This document shows positions 45,820 through 54,388 of a stretch of 64,000 nucleotides of DNA, piece after piece. Source of the stretch: Kitasatospora albolonga (lineage in GTDB: Bacteria > Actinomycetota > Actinomycetes > Streptomycetales > Streptomycetaceae); the NCBI GenBank assembly GCA_002082585.1, contig CP020563.1, positions 1,792,001 to 1,856,000 on the forward strand, given 5' to 3'. Made by a program: the position numbers and the translations under genes. Under the pieces are notes generated by a model. It was not told the DNA's origin. It was given only the letters and a program-made list of their open reading frames with translations, and made no database searches. Every line of letters starts with the position of its first letter. The stretch's first letter is position 1.

Positions 45820-46144
45820 CCTGCTTTATCAGGCCCATGCGCTGGTCCATGCAGGGCCGGGCCCTGGCCTTCGCCGCGGACCGGCCGCCGATACGGTCCT
45901 GCGCCGGCTCGCCCACCGCGGCACCCGCCACCGGTTCGAGACCGACCCTGCCAGCACCCAGCGGGAGATCGACCTCTACCAGGAGGCGCCCCCTCACCCG
46001 GAGGCCCTCGGCTACCGCATCCTGGCCGTCGACGCCACCGGTCTCACCCCTTCGGAGGTCGCTGCCACGATCGCCGACGCCCTGCCCTCCCGACCCGCTA
46101 CCGTCATCGACCCCACCGCCCCCGCACGATCAGAGAGCACATGA
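45800..46144 (+). CDS. Probable C-terminal part of a P-loop kinase-like protein
   Basis: A 114-aa frame from a GTG that overlaps the LRR gene by 20 bases. The sequence 'TVLRRLAHRGTRHRFETDPA' and 'GYRILAVDATGLTPSEVAAT' matches the last third of small ATP-dependent kinases or AAA proteins, where the final Asp helps bind the nucleotide. The Walker A part is missing, so it is a truncated gene or a domain that works with a partner. Its stop overlaps the NUDIX gene by four bases, so the two are translated together. Confidence 0.5.
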   Translation: MHTKARDLLYQAHALVHAGPGPGLRRGPAADTVLRRLAHRGTRHRFETDPASTQREIDLYQEAPPHPEALGYRILAVDATGLTPSEVAATIADALPSRPATVIDPTAPARSEST

Positions 46145-46590
46145 GCCTCCCCGTGAAACCGATCATCGACGGCCACGTCATCGTCCGCGACGGGCAGAAG
46201 CTGCGGCTGTCCCAGCGCGGCGGTCCCTACGGACACGGGCAGTGGCACGCCCCCTCGGGGAAGCTCGACCCGCAGGAGAAGCCCGCCGTCGGAGCCGCGC
46301 GCGAACTCAAGGAGGAGACCGCCCTCGACGTCGATCCGGACTCACTCACCCTGCTCCACACCGTCATCCACCACCAGGGCGACGGCACCCCCGACCGGAT
46401 CGGCTTCTTCTACGAGGCCACCGAGTTCTCAGGCGACCCGGTGACCCGGGAGCCGGACAAGTGCCTGGCCCTGGAGTGGTTCGCCGAGCACGACCTCCCC
46501 GACGAGCTCATCCCGTACCCGGCCGCCGGGCTCCACGGCAGCCTCACCGGCCCCGGCGGCCTGACCTACCACAACTGGCCCACCGGCTGA
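46141..46590 (+). CDS. NUDIX hydrolase
   Basis: A 149-aa NUDIX-fold hydrolase. The Nudix box is complete: G-x5-E-x7-R-E-L-x-E-E, seen as 'GKLDPQEKPAVGAARELKEE'. Family members remove a nucleoside monophosphate or phosphate from damaged or signalling nucleotides. The upstream kinase-like frame overlaps it by four bases (ATGA), which suggests a shared substrate such as a nucleotide derivative. It precedes an ABC exporter gene by 280 bases. Confidence 0.88.
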   Translation: MSLPVKPIIDGHVIVRDGQKLRLSQRGGPYGHGQWHAPSGKLDPQEKPAVGAARELKEETALDVDPDSLTLLHTVIHHQGDGTPDRIGFFYEATEFSGDPVTREPDKCLALEWFAEHDLPDELIPYPAAGLHGSLTGPGGLTYHNWPTG

Positions 46591-46771
46591 GGGCTTCACC
46601 CGGCCCCGCCCCACCGGCCTCCAGCACGATCCGCCCTCGTGCCCTTCAAGCCGAGCGATCGTGCAGACCCGCCGGTCACCGCCGTGCGCGCAGAGCGACA
46701 CGGCGGTGCGCGTCATGCCCCAGCACATCCGCGCCTGTGCGCCGCTGCGCGCGGCCGAACGGAGGCTGCCC

Positions 46772-46873
46772 ATGCCAAGCACCACCACCGCCCGCTCCGA
46801 GGAGGGTTCCCTCGGTGTCCGAGCCCGCACCCACTCCCCCACCCGGCCCGCACCGCTGACGAGGCGCCCATGA
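46772..46873 (+). CDS. Possible small peptide coupled to the ABC exporter, 33 aa
   Basis: GGAGG lies six bases before this ATG and the stop overlaps the ABC-transporter start (ATGA), so it may be a leader or a peptide gene. The peptide reads MPSTTTARSEEGSLGVRART plus a Pro/Arg tail and has no Cys, so it is not an obvious lanthipeptide or bacteriocin. It could simply be a translation-coupling frame. Confidence 0.35.
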   Translation: MPSTTTARSEEGSLGVRARTHSPTRPAPLTRRP

Positions 46874-48858
46874 TCGGGGGCGGCGGGAAGACACCCGCAC
46901 TGACGTCTCCGTCTGCCAGCGAGGAGTTGCTCTTCGGTGGCGAGCTCGCTTACGACGTGTTCGACAAGCACGACGGGGCGTTCCTGAAGCTGGGGCTGTG
47001 GCAGATGGCCCGGCAGTTCCCGAAGCTGATCGCGATCGGCGTGCGCCTGGCCCACATGGCCGACCCAGGCCGGTTACGGACCGTCGGGCTGGCAGAGCTG
47101 GGCCGCGGAATCACCCAGGCGCTCGGCCTGGTCGCGGTCAACGGTGTGCTGGGTCACCTCCTCGCAGGCGGGAGCACCAACGAGCGGCTCCAGGCCGCGC
47201 TGCCCGCCCTGACGGTGGTCGCGGTGACGGCGCTGGCCGGTTCGCTGCTTCGGTCGGCGTCAACGGCGGCGGCCGGGACGCTGGAGCCCAAGGTGCAGCG
47301 GGTGGCGACCGAGCGGTACCTCGCTCTGGTGCACCGGGTGGAGCTGTCGGCGATCGAGGACGACGAGTTCCACCGGCTCCTGGACGGGGCCCGGTTCGGG
47401 GCCGACTCCGCCCGCCGGATGATCGGCTACTGCACCAGCGCGTTGAACAGCCTGATCTCCCTGGTCGCGGCCGCCGGTGTCCTGGCCGTCCTGCACCCCG
47501 TGCTGCTGCCGTTGCTGGTGCTGATGACCGTGCCCAGCGCCTGGGGGTCTCTGACCGTCTCCAAGCAGCGCTACATCAGCTTCCACGCCTTCGTCCAGCA
47601 TCACCGGGCCAGTCACCTGCTGGCACAGATGCTCATCCAGCAGGAGGCGGCCGCCGAGGTCCGCGTCCACGAAGTCGGCGGCTTCCTGCTCACGCACTAC
47701 CGGAGCATGTCCCAGACCAGCGAGCGGGAGCAGACCCGCCTGGCCCGCAACGCCGCCCGCACCGGGCTGGTCTCCGACGCCGGCGGCGGGGCAGCCACCC
47801 TGCTCACCTACGGGGCGCTCGGGCTGCTGCTGTGGAGCGGGTCGATGGACCTCGCCGTGGCGGGCACCGCGGTCCTGGCGATCCGTACGGGATCTTCCAG
47901 TCTCGAATCGATGGTCGGGCAGGTCACCGAGCTCTACGGGGAGAGTCTGTTCGTCGCCGACTACGAGCGCCTCTGTACCGAGGCCGCCGTACGGGCCATC
48001 CCCTCCGGCGGAGAGAACCTCCCCGAACAACTGGACGAAGTGCGCTTCGAGAACGTGACGTTCACCTACCCCGCGAGCAAGGGCGAGTCGCCCGGGCCGA
48101 CGCTCCGTGACGTCAGTCTCACCTTCCCCATGGGCAAGATCATCGCCCTGGTGGGAGAGAACGGGTCGGGCAAGTCCACCCTCATCAAGCTCCTCTCGGG
48201 CCTCTACCTCCCCGACGAGGGCAAGGGCACCATCTGGTGGAACACGGTCGATGCCGCCCGGGCAGACCGGGCGCAGATCTTCAGCCGCGTCGCGCTGATG
48301 TCCCAGGCTTTCTACCAGTGGCCCTTCACCTTCCGCGTCAACGTCGGTATCGGCCGCCCCGGACAACCCATCGACGACGACGCTGTGCGCACCGCCGCCG
48401 CGGATTCCGGGGCCGACACCGTGCTGGCGAAGCTGCCCCACGGGCTGCGCACCCTGCTCGCCCGAGGCTACCGGCGCGGCCACCAGATCTCCGGCGGGCA
48501 GTGGCAGCGCGTCGGGATCGCCCGGGCCCGCTACCGGCAGGGCGAGATCCTCATCGTCGACGAGCCGACCAGCGCACTCGACGCGGTCGCCGAGCAGCGG
48601 GCCTTCGACCAGATCCAGGCCCTGGCCGCGACCGGCCAGACCGTCGTCCTGATCACCCACCGCCTGCACTCCGTACGGCACGCCGACCTGATCCACGTCC
48701 TGAAAGACGGCCAGGTCGCCGAGTCCGGAACGTTCGACGAGCTCATGCACCCGGACACCGGCAACGGCACCTTCCGCAAGCCGTACCTGCTGCAGTCCCA
48801 TGCCTACGGCCTGCCCGCCCAACGCGACACCGACGCCGCCGCTCCCGAGACCGCTTGA
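46870..48858 (+). CDS. ABC exporter with fused membrane and ATPase domains
   Basis: A 662-aa half-transporter. The N-terminal 350 residues contain about five or six membrane helices; the C-terminal ATPase has Walker A 'ALVGENGSGKSTLIKLLSGL', a Q loop ('LMSQAFYQWPF'), the signature 'QISGGQWQRVGIARARY' and Walker B 'ILIVDEPTSALDAV', ending with the H loop 'VVLITHRLHSV'. It probably acts as a homodimer exporting a small molecule or peptide. The GAGG site is close to the start. The neighbouring NUDIX gene and the small frame ahead of it do not identify the cargo. Confidence 0.88.
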   Translation: MIGGGGKTPALTSPSASEELLFGGELAYDVFDKHDGAFLKLGLWQMARQFPKLIAIGVRLAHMADPGRLRTVGLAELGRGITQALGLVAVNGVLGHLLAGGSTNERLQAALPALTVVAVTALAGSLLRSASTAAAGTLEPKVQRVATERYLALVHRVELSAIEDDEFHRLLDGARFGADSARRMIGYCTSALNSLISLVAAAGVLAVLHPVLLPLLVLMTVPSAWGSLTVSKQRYISFHAFVQHHRASHLLAQMLIQQEAAAEVRVHEVGGFLLTHYRSMSQTSEREQTRLARNAARTGLVSDAGGGAATLLTYGALGLLLWSGSMDLAVAGTAVLAIRTGSSSLESMVGQVTELYGESLFVADYERLCTEAAVRAIPSGGENLPEQLDEVRFENVTFTYPASKGESPGPTLRDVSLTFPMGKIIALVGENGSGKSTLIKLLSGLYLPDEGKGTIWWNTVDAARADRAQIFSRVALMSQAFYQWPFTFRVNVGIGRPGQPIDDDAVRTAAADSGADTVLAKLPHGLRTLLARGYRRGHQISGGQWQRVGIARARYRQGEILIVDEPTSALDAVAEQRAFDQIQALAATGQTVVLITHRLHSVRHADLIHVLKDGQVAESGTFDELMHPDTGNGTFRKPYLLQSHAYGLPAQRDTDAAAPETA

Positions 48859-48965
48859 GCACCGGCTCCTCCCCACCCACCTCTCTTCGAGCTCGCAGAA
48901 CGAAGCACCCATAAGCCAAACCTCTGCCGCCCGCCCGAACCCCGGGGCCGCGAACACCACGGTCC

Positions 48966-49178
48966 TCAACGTCGTCGGGGTCCATGTCGTCGGGGTCCAT
49001 CTCTTGTATTGCCCCGGGCGACGGCCCGTACGGCGAGGTGTCCGCCGAACTCCAGGGTGAAGGAGCGAACCAGGGATTCGGTCCCGGCCTTGGCCGCGTC
49101 GTAGCCGACGAGGTAGCGGTGGGCCCTCCTCGCGCCGACGGAGCGGAGCAGTACGGCGGCCGCAGACACTCCGCCCGA
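48966..49178 (-). pseudogene. Fragment of a short-chain dehydrogenase gene
   Basis: This 70-codon stretch contains the active-site helix 'YLVGYDAAKAGTESLVRSFT' followed by 'LEFGGHLAVRAVA', the Tyr-x3-Lys region of the SDR family. The N-terminal cofactor-binding half and the C-terminal end are absent. It is a remnant of a larger gene. Confidence 0.7.
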
Positions 49179-49438
49179 CGGGTGGCCAGGGCGAAGGCGC
49201 GCAGCACGGTAAACACCTGAGCGATGCGCCGGACCGCGTGGCCGGCCTTCAGGTCGGGGCCGTGGCGGGAGGTGGGGACGGGCACCAGAAGGACCCGGCC
49301 GCCTCCGCGTTCGGCCTCGCACACTGCGTCGATGAGGCGGGGTGGGTGGCCAGGGGGCCGGGGTGGGTCCGGGCCGCGCCCGCCCCGGCCTGCCCCGGTC
49401 AGGCCCGGATGACCAGGCCCTCACGCGAGGCCCCGGGC
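49179..49438. other. Degenerate stretch between SDR remnant and GntR gene
   Basis: A minus-strand frame here encodes 'GGGRVLLVPVPTSRHGPDLK' and continues into the SDR fragment region out of frame. It could be part of a phosphoribosyltransferase-like protein, but too little is left to be sure. No intact gene. Confidence 0.35.
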
Positions 49439-50194
49439 TCAGAAGCGATGCGGGTCGACCTCGATCTCGTACGCGATCTCCCAGCGGATGTCCGGGATGA
49501 TGATGTCGGCGGTCTCCACCGGGCGGCCCTCGGCGTCGAAGTACGTACGCTCCAGCAGGGTGACCGGGTCGCCCACGGAGATGCCGAGGAAGTGGGCCTG
49601 CTCGCGGGTGGCGCGGGCCGGGCGTGGCGTCTCGATGGCGGTGGAGATGTGCACGTCGATGGAGCGCATCCGCTCGACGACGCCGATCTTGCCCCGCGGC
49701 CCCATCTCGGGAAGCAGGATGGGCGTGCCGCCGGTGACGGCCATCGGTTCCCAGCTCCGGGCGAGCTGGACGGGCTGCCCGTCGGCGAGGAACTCGTAGT
49801 CGGTCATGACGCAGAGGTCGCCGGGCTCGATCGCCAGGCGTTCGGCGATGTCCTCGGTGGCCGGGACCCGCGCCCGGCTGTTGCACTCCCAGGTGCCCTC
49901 GGAGCCCTGGTCCCGCATCTTGGAGCGGAACGGGGAGCCTTCGCGGAGGCGTGAGCGGACCATCCTGCGGCGCTCGCGGGGCTTGCGGACGTACGTGCCC
50001 GATCCGGCGCGGCCTTCGAGGAGGCCCTCGACGATCAGGCACTCCACCGCCCGCTGGGCCACGGACGGGCCGACGTCGTACTCCTCGGCGAACCGGGCGC
50101 GGGACGGCAGCTTGTCGCCGACTGCCCATTCACCCGCCTGAACCCGGGCGCGGATCTTGGCGGCCACCTGCAAGTACGGGGTATCGCGAGGCAT
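49439..50194 (-). CDS. GntR-family regulator with UTRA domain, HutC type
   Basis: A 251-aa repressor. The winged helix is 'DKLPSRARFAEEYDVGPSVA' and following, and the C-terminal UTRA domain (from about residue 90) has 'FLGISVGDPVTLLERTYFDA' and 'ADIIIPDIRWEIAYEIE'. Such proteins answer to small ligands, and KorSA-like members control transfer functions in integrative elements of Streptomyces. It is divergent from a small gene at 50312, which it probably regulates. A ligand or partner is not evident. Confidence 0.9.
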   Translation of the reverse strand: MPRDTPYLQVAAKIRARVQAGEWAVGDKLPSRARFAEEYDVGPSVAQRAVECLIVEGLLEGRAGSGTYVRKPRERRRMVRSRLREGSPFRSKMRDQGSEGTWECNSRARVPATEDIAERLAIEPGDLCVMTDYEFLADGQPVQLARSWEPMAVTGGTPILLPEMGPRGKIGVVERMRSIDVHISTAIETPRPARATREQAHFLGISVGDPVTLLERTYFDAEGRPVETADIIIPDIRWEIAYEIEVDPHRF

Positions 50195-50311
50195 TTCGGC
50201 GGCTCCGTGAGGGTGCGGCGTTCAGGGCTCGATATTGACAAAGCTAACCCATCAGGTTGAAGCTGAATATTCAGCATTACATGGAGTGACATCCGTTCAC
50301 AGGGGAGAACT

Positions 50312-50689
50312 GTGCACTCAGCACAAGCGCGGGCAGCCGCACTGACCGGCATGCTCGCCGCCGCCATCGGCACCGAACCGCGCATCGCCGACACAGCGTC
50401 CGGCATCCGGATCGAGGCGGACCTCCCCACCGAACTCACCGAGACCGCCCACACGGCGGTCCTCGCCGCCCTGGCCACCGCCGACCACTTCGGCCACACC
50501 CTCACCCGCACCTCCGAATTCGTCTGGGCCGAGATCAGCAGAGAGGCGACCGTGACCACGACCGACTCACCCGACGCGGCCTACCGCGATCTGCTCGCCC
50601 ATACGTCGACCTGCGGCGCGTGCCGGGAAGGCACGGTCTGCCCCACCGCGACGAAGCTCGTCCGCGCGTGGCGCGAGACCCGCGCGTAG
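50312..50689 (+). CDS. Hypothetical protein with Cys-rich tail, 125 aa
   Basis: I do not recognise a named family. The N-terminal 75 residues are an alpha/beta segment rich in Ala and Thr; the C-terminus has 'HTSTCGACREGTVCPTAT', where C-x2-C and a third Cys with a His could bind zinc. The GTG has GGGGAGA five bases upstream. It is divergent from the GntR regulator and is followed by a mini-ORF and a CxxC protein, so the three small genes look like an element-borne module. Confidence 0.65.
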   Translation: MHSAQARAAALTGMLAAAIGTEPRIADTASGIRIEADLPTELTETAHTAVLAALATADHFGHTLTRTSEFVWAEISREATVTTTDSPDAAYRDLLAHTSTCGACREGTVCPTATKLVRAWRETRA

Positions 50690-50747
50690 GGGCCCTCCCG
50701 GAGCGGGAGAGCCCCTGCACACCACCCGAGAGAGATGGAGGCACCTC

Positions 50748-50798
50748 ATGCGTCCCACCCGTCACGTCTTACCGGCACCGCCCCGGAGGCGCCGATGA
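50748..50798 (+). CDS. 16-aa leader ORF with a TTA codon
   Basis: GGAGG precedes the ATG by about six bases. The frame encodes MRPTRHVLPAPPRRRR and its stop overlaps the start of the next gene (ATGA). Codon 8 is TTA, the leucine codon that in Streptomyces depends on the bldA tRNA. Translation of the downstream gene could therefore rise only when bldA tRNA is present, in late growth. Control is inferred from the codon and the overlap. Confidence 0.5.
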   Translation: MRPTRHVLPAPPRRRR

Positions 50799-51091
50799 TC
50801 ACCCTGTCCGCGACGGACGTCCGTACCTGCGAGGCATGCTGGAACACCCCGGCCACCGCCGCCCGGCACACGCCCGCCGGCCGTGATCTGCTCTGCGAGG
50901 GGTGCGCGACGGCCGAATACCCGCGCCGCGTCGACCTCTTCCCTCCGTTCGGCGTCTACGGACTGACCACCCGCAAGGTCCTGAACGACGGCAAGCACGG
51001 CAGCGGCCCGCCGAAGCTGCCGCCGGACCCGGGGCCTGCGCCGCCGTATCCGCCTCGGCCGCCGTCACCGCCGGGAACACCGCCGGTGTAG
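50795..51091 (+). CDS. Zinc-ribbon-like protein with Pro-rich tail, 98 aa
   Basis: The N-terminal 40 residues contain two CxxC pairs ('RTCEACWNTP' and 'DLLCEGCATAE') spaced as in treble-clef or zinc-ribbon modules. The C-terminus is mostly Pro and Gly (PPDPGPAPPYPPRPPSPPGT), probably extended. GGAGG precedes the ATG by five bases. The gene is coupled to the TTA-containing mini-ORF. A DNA-, RNA- or protein-binding role is plausible but not shown. Confidence 0.6.
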   Translation: MITLSATDVRTCEACWNTPATAARHTPAGRDLLCEGCATAEYPRRVDLFPPFGVYGLTTRKVLNDGKHGSGPPKLPPDPGPAPPYPPRPPSPPGTPPV

Positions 51092-51223
51092 CAGGGGAGT
51101 TCGGGCCCTCGTGCCCGCGGGGACGCGCGGGCACGGGACCTCCGCCAAGGGGGACACCCCCGTGAGGACGTGGTGCTGAGCGCGGTGAGCAGCACCAGGA
51201 CCGGCGCCCCTCCGCCCGTGGCG

Positions 51224-52201
51224 CTACCGAGGTCCGGGGCGTTCGTCCATACGGTGGCTGATGTACTGGACGAGGGCCTCGGCGACCGTCTTCCTGGCCG
51301 AGGGAGGCAGGTCCTCATAGGCGGCCGAGACCGTCATCCACTCGTTGAACGAGAAGCTTTCCCCGCTGATCAGCCAGTCCACGCAGAGGTAGTCGGAGTG
51401 CAGGCTCCGCGCCAGGCGTTCGCTGAGGTCCGCGATCTCCGCGGGGGCCTCGTATCCGGATACGTTGCCGCCCTGGCTGGCGTTCGCCAGGTATGCCCGG
51501 CCGGCGGGCTCGCGGAGCAGCGCGGCGATCACCTTGCCCTCGTGCACGTAGACACGGACATCGCCGCTGTCGGGTACGTACGGCTGCACCAGGCAGCCGA
51601 GCCCGCCGGGTGTCAGCAGATCGATCGAGGCTCCGAGGTGCTGGACCGTGTCGGCTTTCAGAACCCCGTAACCCATCGCCATGGAGCGCGGCTTGAGCAC
51701 GTAGGGGCCGGGCGGCAGCTGCGTTCGTACGGCGTCGAGGGCGCGTCGGGCGTATCGGCCGAAGGGCACCGAGACGGTGGGCAGGACCGGCGCCCCCAGT
51801 GCTGCCGCGTGGTGGTACATGGCGAGCTTGTCGAGGCCGAAGACCTCCGGGTCCAGGGTTCCGTCCGTCAGCAGGACGCAGTCGGAGGCGCGGACGGTCC
51901 GGGTGATGGCCTCGATGTGCCGTTCGATGGCCGGGTCCCAGGTCCAGGAGGTGACCAGGAACCCCGCGAACCGGGCGAGCAGGTCCTCATCGCCGTGCAG
52001 GAGGCGCGGGCGGCCGTTCCAGACGGGGACCACGTCGCAGGAGTGGACGACGCGGACGTCGAAGCCCGCGGCTGTCAGCATGTCGAGGCGCTCGGACCCT
52101 CCGCGCTTCAGCTGCTTCTGCACCTCGGGGTCGTAGTTGTCCGGCGTGGTGATCCACACGATTCTCGGGCGTGCGGGGGAATCGGCTGCGGTGTTCTTCA
52201 C
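51224..52201 (-). CDS. ATP-grasp ligase
   Basis: A 325-aa protein of the ATP-grasp fold. The central 'GPYVLKPRSMAMGYGVLKAD' gives the phosphate-binding Lys, 'CLVQPYVPDSGDVRVYVHEG' the subdomain hinge, and 'DYLCVDWLISGESFSFNEWM' the C-terminal metal-binding acid and Asn (D...N-E). Such enzymes join an acyl-phosphate to an amine or thiol, forming peptides or peptide modifications. The GTG start overlaps the stop of the MFS exporter gene upstream by four bases, so the pair forms one operon. The product may be a modified amino acid or a short peptide exported by the MFS partner; no precursor gene is visible. Confidence 0.82.
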   Translation of the reverse strand: MKNTAADSPARPRIVWITTPDNYDPEVQKQLKRGGSERLDMLTAAGFDVRVVHSCDVVPVWNGRPRLLHGDEDLLARFAGFLVTSWTWDPAIERHIEAITRTVRASDCVLLTDGTLDPEVFGLDKLAMYHHAAALGAPVLPTVSVPFGRYARRALDAVRTQLPPGPYVLKPRSMAMGYGVLKADTVQHLGASIDLLTPGGLGCLVQPYVPDSGDVRVYVHEGKVIAALLREPAGRAYLANASQGGNVSGYEAPAEIADLSERLARSLHSDYLCVDWLISGESFSFNEWMTVSAAYEDLPPSARKTVAEALVQYISHRMDERPGPR

Positions 52202-53487
52202 AGGGTTTCCTTCTCGACGGGCGGTTCGGGGGCGGGCAGGACGCGCATGCCGCGCAGCGGGGAGAGCAGGAGCCAGAGAGCGGCGAGAGCCGTTCCCGCG
52301 GCCCCGGCCCACACGGCGGAACGCACGTCGTAGAACTCGGCGACGGCACCGCCCAGGAGGGCTCCCAGCGGCCTTGCGCCCCAGGCGAAGAACCTGACCG
52401 TCGCGTTCACGCGTCCCAGCAGTTCCGGCGGTACGGACCGCTGCCGGTAGCTGACCTGGGCGACGTTGTAGATGACGAGCCCCGCCGCGAACGCGAACTG
52501 GGCGCAGGCGACGAGCGCGAGCCGGGGACCGGTCTCCGCCAGACCCGCCAGCAGGGTGCACGGCGCCGCCAGGGTCACGCTCAGCACGATGACCCGGCCG
52601 TCACCGAGCCGTTCCACCAGCCGCCCCACGACGGCCGTCGCGGCGAGGCCGCCCACGCCCCCCGCGGTGAACAGCAGCCCGATCGTGAGGGCGGACGCCT
52701 CCAGTTCCTGGGCCAGCAGGACGAGGAGCATGCCGTACCCCATGCTCCAGCAGAACGTCATGGTCGTGGAGCAGGCCACGAGGGGGCGGAGCACGGTATG
52801 GCCCAGTACGTAGACGATTCCCTGGCGGATCGACCGGTCGAGGCGCTCGCGCGGCCCCCGGACGGCCTTCTCCGGTGGGCCGTCTATCCGGGCGACGGCG
52901 AGGGCGGACGCGACGTAGGAGACGCACGACACCACGATCGCCAGCGGTGCTGTGACGGCCTGGACGATCATGCCCGCCATGCCCGGTCCCGCCACCGAAG
53001 CCGTCTGGTCGACGGCGACGAGCCGGGCGTTGGCCCTGACCAGTCCGTCGCGTCCGACCAGGTGCGGCAGGTAACTCTGTTCGGAGACGTCGAAGAAGAC
53101 GGTGGCCATACCCACGACGAACGCGGCCGCGCAGAGATGGACGACCGAGAGCATGTCGAGCATCCACAGCACGGGCACCGGGGCCAGAGCCGCTGCCCGG
53201 ACGAGGTCGGCCACGATCATGACGGGACGCCTGCGCATCCGGTCCACCCAGACCCCGACCGGCAGTCCGATGAGGAGGAAGGCGACCGTCTGGGAGGCCG
53301 AGACCATACTGACCTGGAACGGGCTGGCCTGCAGAGTCGTCGCGGCGAGAAGCGGCATGGCGAGGTTGAGCACCACGAAGCCGGTCTGGCTCAGGGCCTG
53401 CGCGACCAGGAGCCGGCGAATGCCTGATTCCCGTCCGCTCCGACCCGCCTTGCCTGCCGCGCCCCTACGGAACTTGCTGATCTGCAT
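52198..53487 (-). CDS. MFS exporter, EntS-like
   Basis: A 429-aa major facilitator with 12 predicted helices. The loop between helices 2 and 3, 'LPVGVWVDRMRRRPVMIVAD', is the MFS signature for drug and siderophore exporters of the EntS group. It is first in an operon with the ATP-grasp ligase and probably moves that enzyme's product out of the cell. There is no adjacent regulator. Confidence 0.88.
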   Translation of the reverse strand: MQISKFRRGAAGKAGRSGRESGIRRLLVAQALSQTGFVVLNLAMPLLAATTLQASPFQVSMVSASQTVAFLLIGLPVGVWVDRMRRRPVMIVADLVRAAALAPVPVLWMLDMLSVVHLCAAAFVVGMATVFFDVSEQSYLPHLVGRDGLVRANARLVAVDQTASVAGPGMAGMIVQAVTAPLAIVVSCVSYVASALAVARIDGPPEKAVRGPRERLDRSIRQGIVYVLGHTVLRPLVACSTTMTFCWSMGYGMLLVLLAQELEASALTIGLLFTAGGVGGLAATAVVGRLVERLGDGRVIVLSVTLAAPCTLLAGLAETGPRLALVACAQFAFAAGLVIYNVAQVSYRQRSVPPELLGRVNATVRFFAWGARPLGALLGGAVAEFYDVRSAVWAGAAGTALAALWLLLSPLRGMRVLPAPEPPVEKETL

Positions 53488-53774
53488 AGCACCGCCAGTA
53501 CTCCCCCGGCGAACCGGGCCCCGCGGACGGGGACGCTTCTGGACGCACAGAAGCTATAGGGCAACGATGGCCCCCGCAATGCTCCGGAAAGCAACCCGGA
53601 ACAGACCGGGACGGCGTTGTCGCAGGTCAGCGCTGCGGAGTGAGTTCGGGGCGGTTCCGGGGCAGGGCTGCGGCGAGAGTCGGCGGAGAGTCTGCCGAGA
53701 GAATCGGCCGACGGGGCGGGCTGTTGTGCCGCATCCCGCCCCCGGGACGACCGCCGCCTTGGTGTGGGCAGACT
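53488..53774. other. Gene-free stretch left of the attachment site
   Basis: It contains the promoter region of the MFS/ATP-grasp operon and no gene or clear repeat. It lies between that operon and the displaced glnA2 terminator. Confidence 0.5.
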
Positions 53775-53814
53775 GCGGGCGGGTCACTCCGGTTGAGCCG
53801 GGTGACCCGCCCGC
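53775..53814 (-). terminator. Displaced glnA2-type terminator
   Basis: GCGGGCGGGTCAC pairs with GTGACCCGCCCGC. It closely resembles the hairpin after the intact glnA2 (60301-60339), but with several differences, and lies next to the duplicated glnA2 3' end. It is probably the original chromosomal terminator, separated from glnA2 by the insertion. Confidence 0.75.
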
Positions 53815-53834
53815 TTTGCGTTCTTCGATGCGGC

Positions 53835-53931
53835 GAACCGCTGCTACAGCACCGGCAGCAGGTTCTTCAGCTCGAACGCCGTCACCTCGCTGCGGTACTC
53901 CTCCCACTCCTGCTTCTTGTTGCGCAGGAAG
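53835..53931 (-). mobile_element. Left attachment site: duplicated 3' end of glnA2
   Basis: This 97-bp segment is 96/97 identical to 60360-60456, the last 29 codons of glnA2 plus the bases just past its stop. It encodes the C-terminus FLRNKKQEWEEYRSEVTAFE and the following LKNLLPVL in the right frame, then similarity ends abruptly inward. It is the attL of an element that integrated into glnA2. Confidence 0.88.
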
Positions 53932-54006
53932 TGAATCGCTAGTTCTTCGACTTGCCACCATCTACTTGGATAACGCTGTGACCTGCGGTTGAGCTGTCAG
54001 CTGTTG

Positions 54007-54330
54007 TCAGTGCTGGTCATCCCTGAGTGCCCTTCCACGGCCCCGGGGCGGCCCGGGGAGGGCACGTAGCGCGCCGAGGCGTTCGAATGTGCTGATCACG
54101 AACCAACGTAGCTTCCACCACCAACCCCGTCGCTTCCGACGTATGTTGCGAACTGGTCTCTCGGACGGGGCTGGTGCTGCACGCAGGCGAGAAACTGGAA
54201 GGCTCCGTCCTCCGCCATGCAAATGGCAATATCCGTTCGGCCCCGCCACATTTCTGCAGGGCCGCTGCTGGCGTGTGACACCGGCGCACTGGTTCATAGA
54301 CGGAGTCTCGCAGTTTGCAACCCCCAACAC
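54007..54330 (-). CDS. Small Cys/His zinc-knuckle-like protein, 107 aa
   Basis: The N-terminal part contains C-A-G-V-T-R-Q-Q-R-P-C and 'GPNGYCHLHGG', four Cys/His ligands of the same kind as in the 75-218 mini-protein. The middle is very basic (RRKRRGWWWKLRW), with three successive Trp residues. A GTG start with AAGGAG eight bases upstream is chosen; the first ATG in frame is 11 codons later and has no ribosome site. Proteins ending their metal site in HGG are frequent on phages and integrative elements. Function unknown; nucleic-acid binding is likely. Confidence 0.6.
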   Translation of the reverse strand: MLGVANCETPSMNQCAGVTRQQRPCRNVAGPNGYCHLHGGGRSLPVSRLRAAPAPSERPVRNIRRKRRGWWWKLRWFVISTFERLGALRALPGPPRGRGRALRDDQH

Positions 54331-54388
54331 CCGCCACTCTCCTTGGCCTCCATCTGAAAGCCTCGTGGTGGCTGCTCTGCCGTGAGGC

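Noticed and set aside
46772..46873. A lanthipeptide or bacteriocin precursor for the ABC exporter
   Set aside because: The 33-residue peptide has no Cys and no modifying enzyme is nearby, so only a low-confidence small ORF is reported.
53932..54006. A tRNA gene next to the left attachment site
   Set aside because: Integrative elements often use tRNA genes, but no cloverleaf or CCA-type end is present; the site is the glnA2 3' end.
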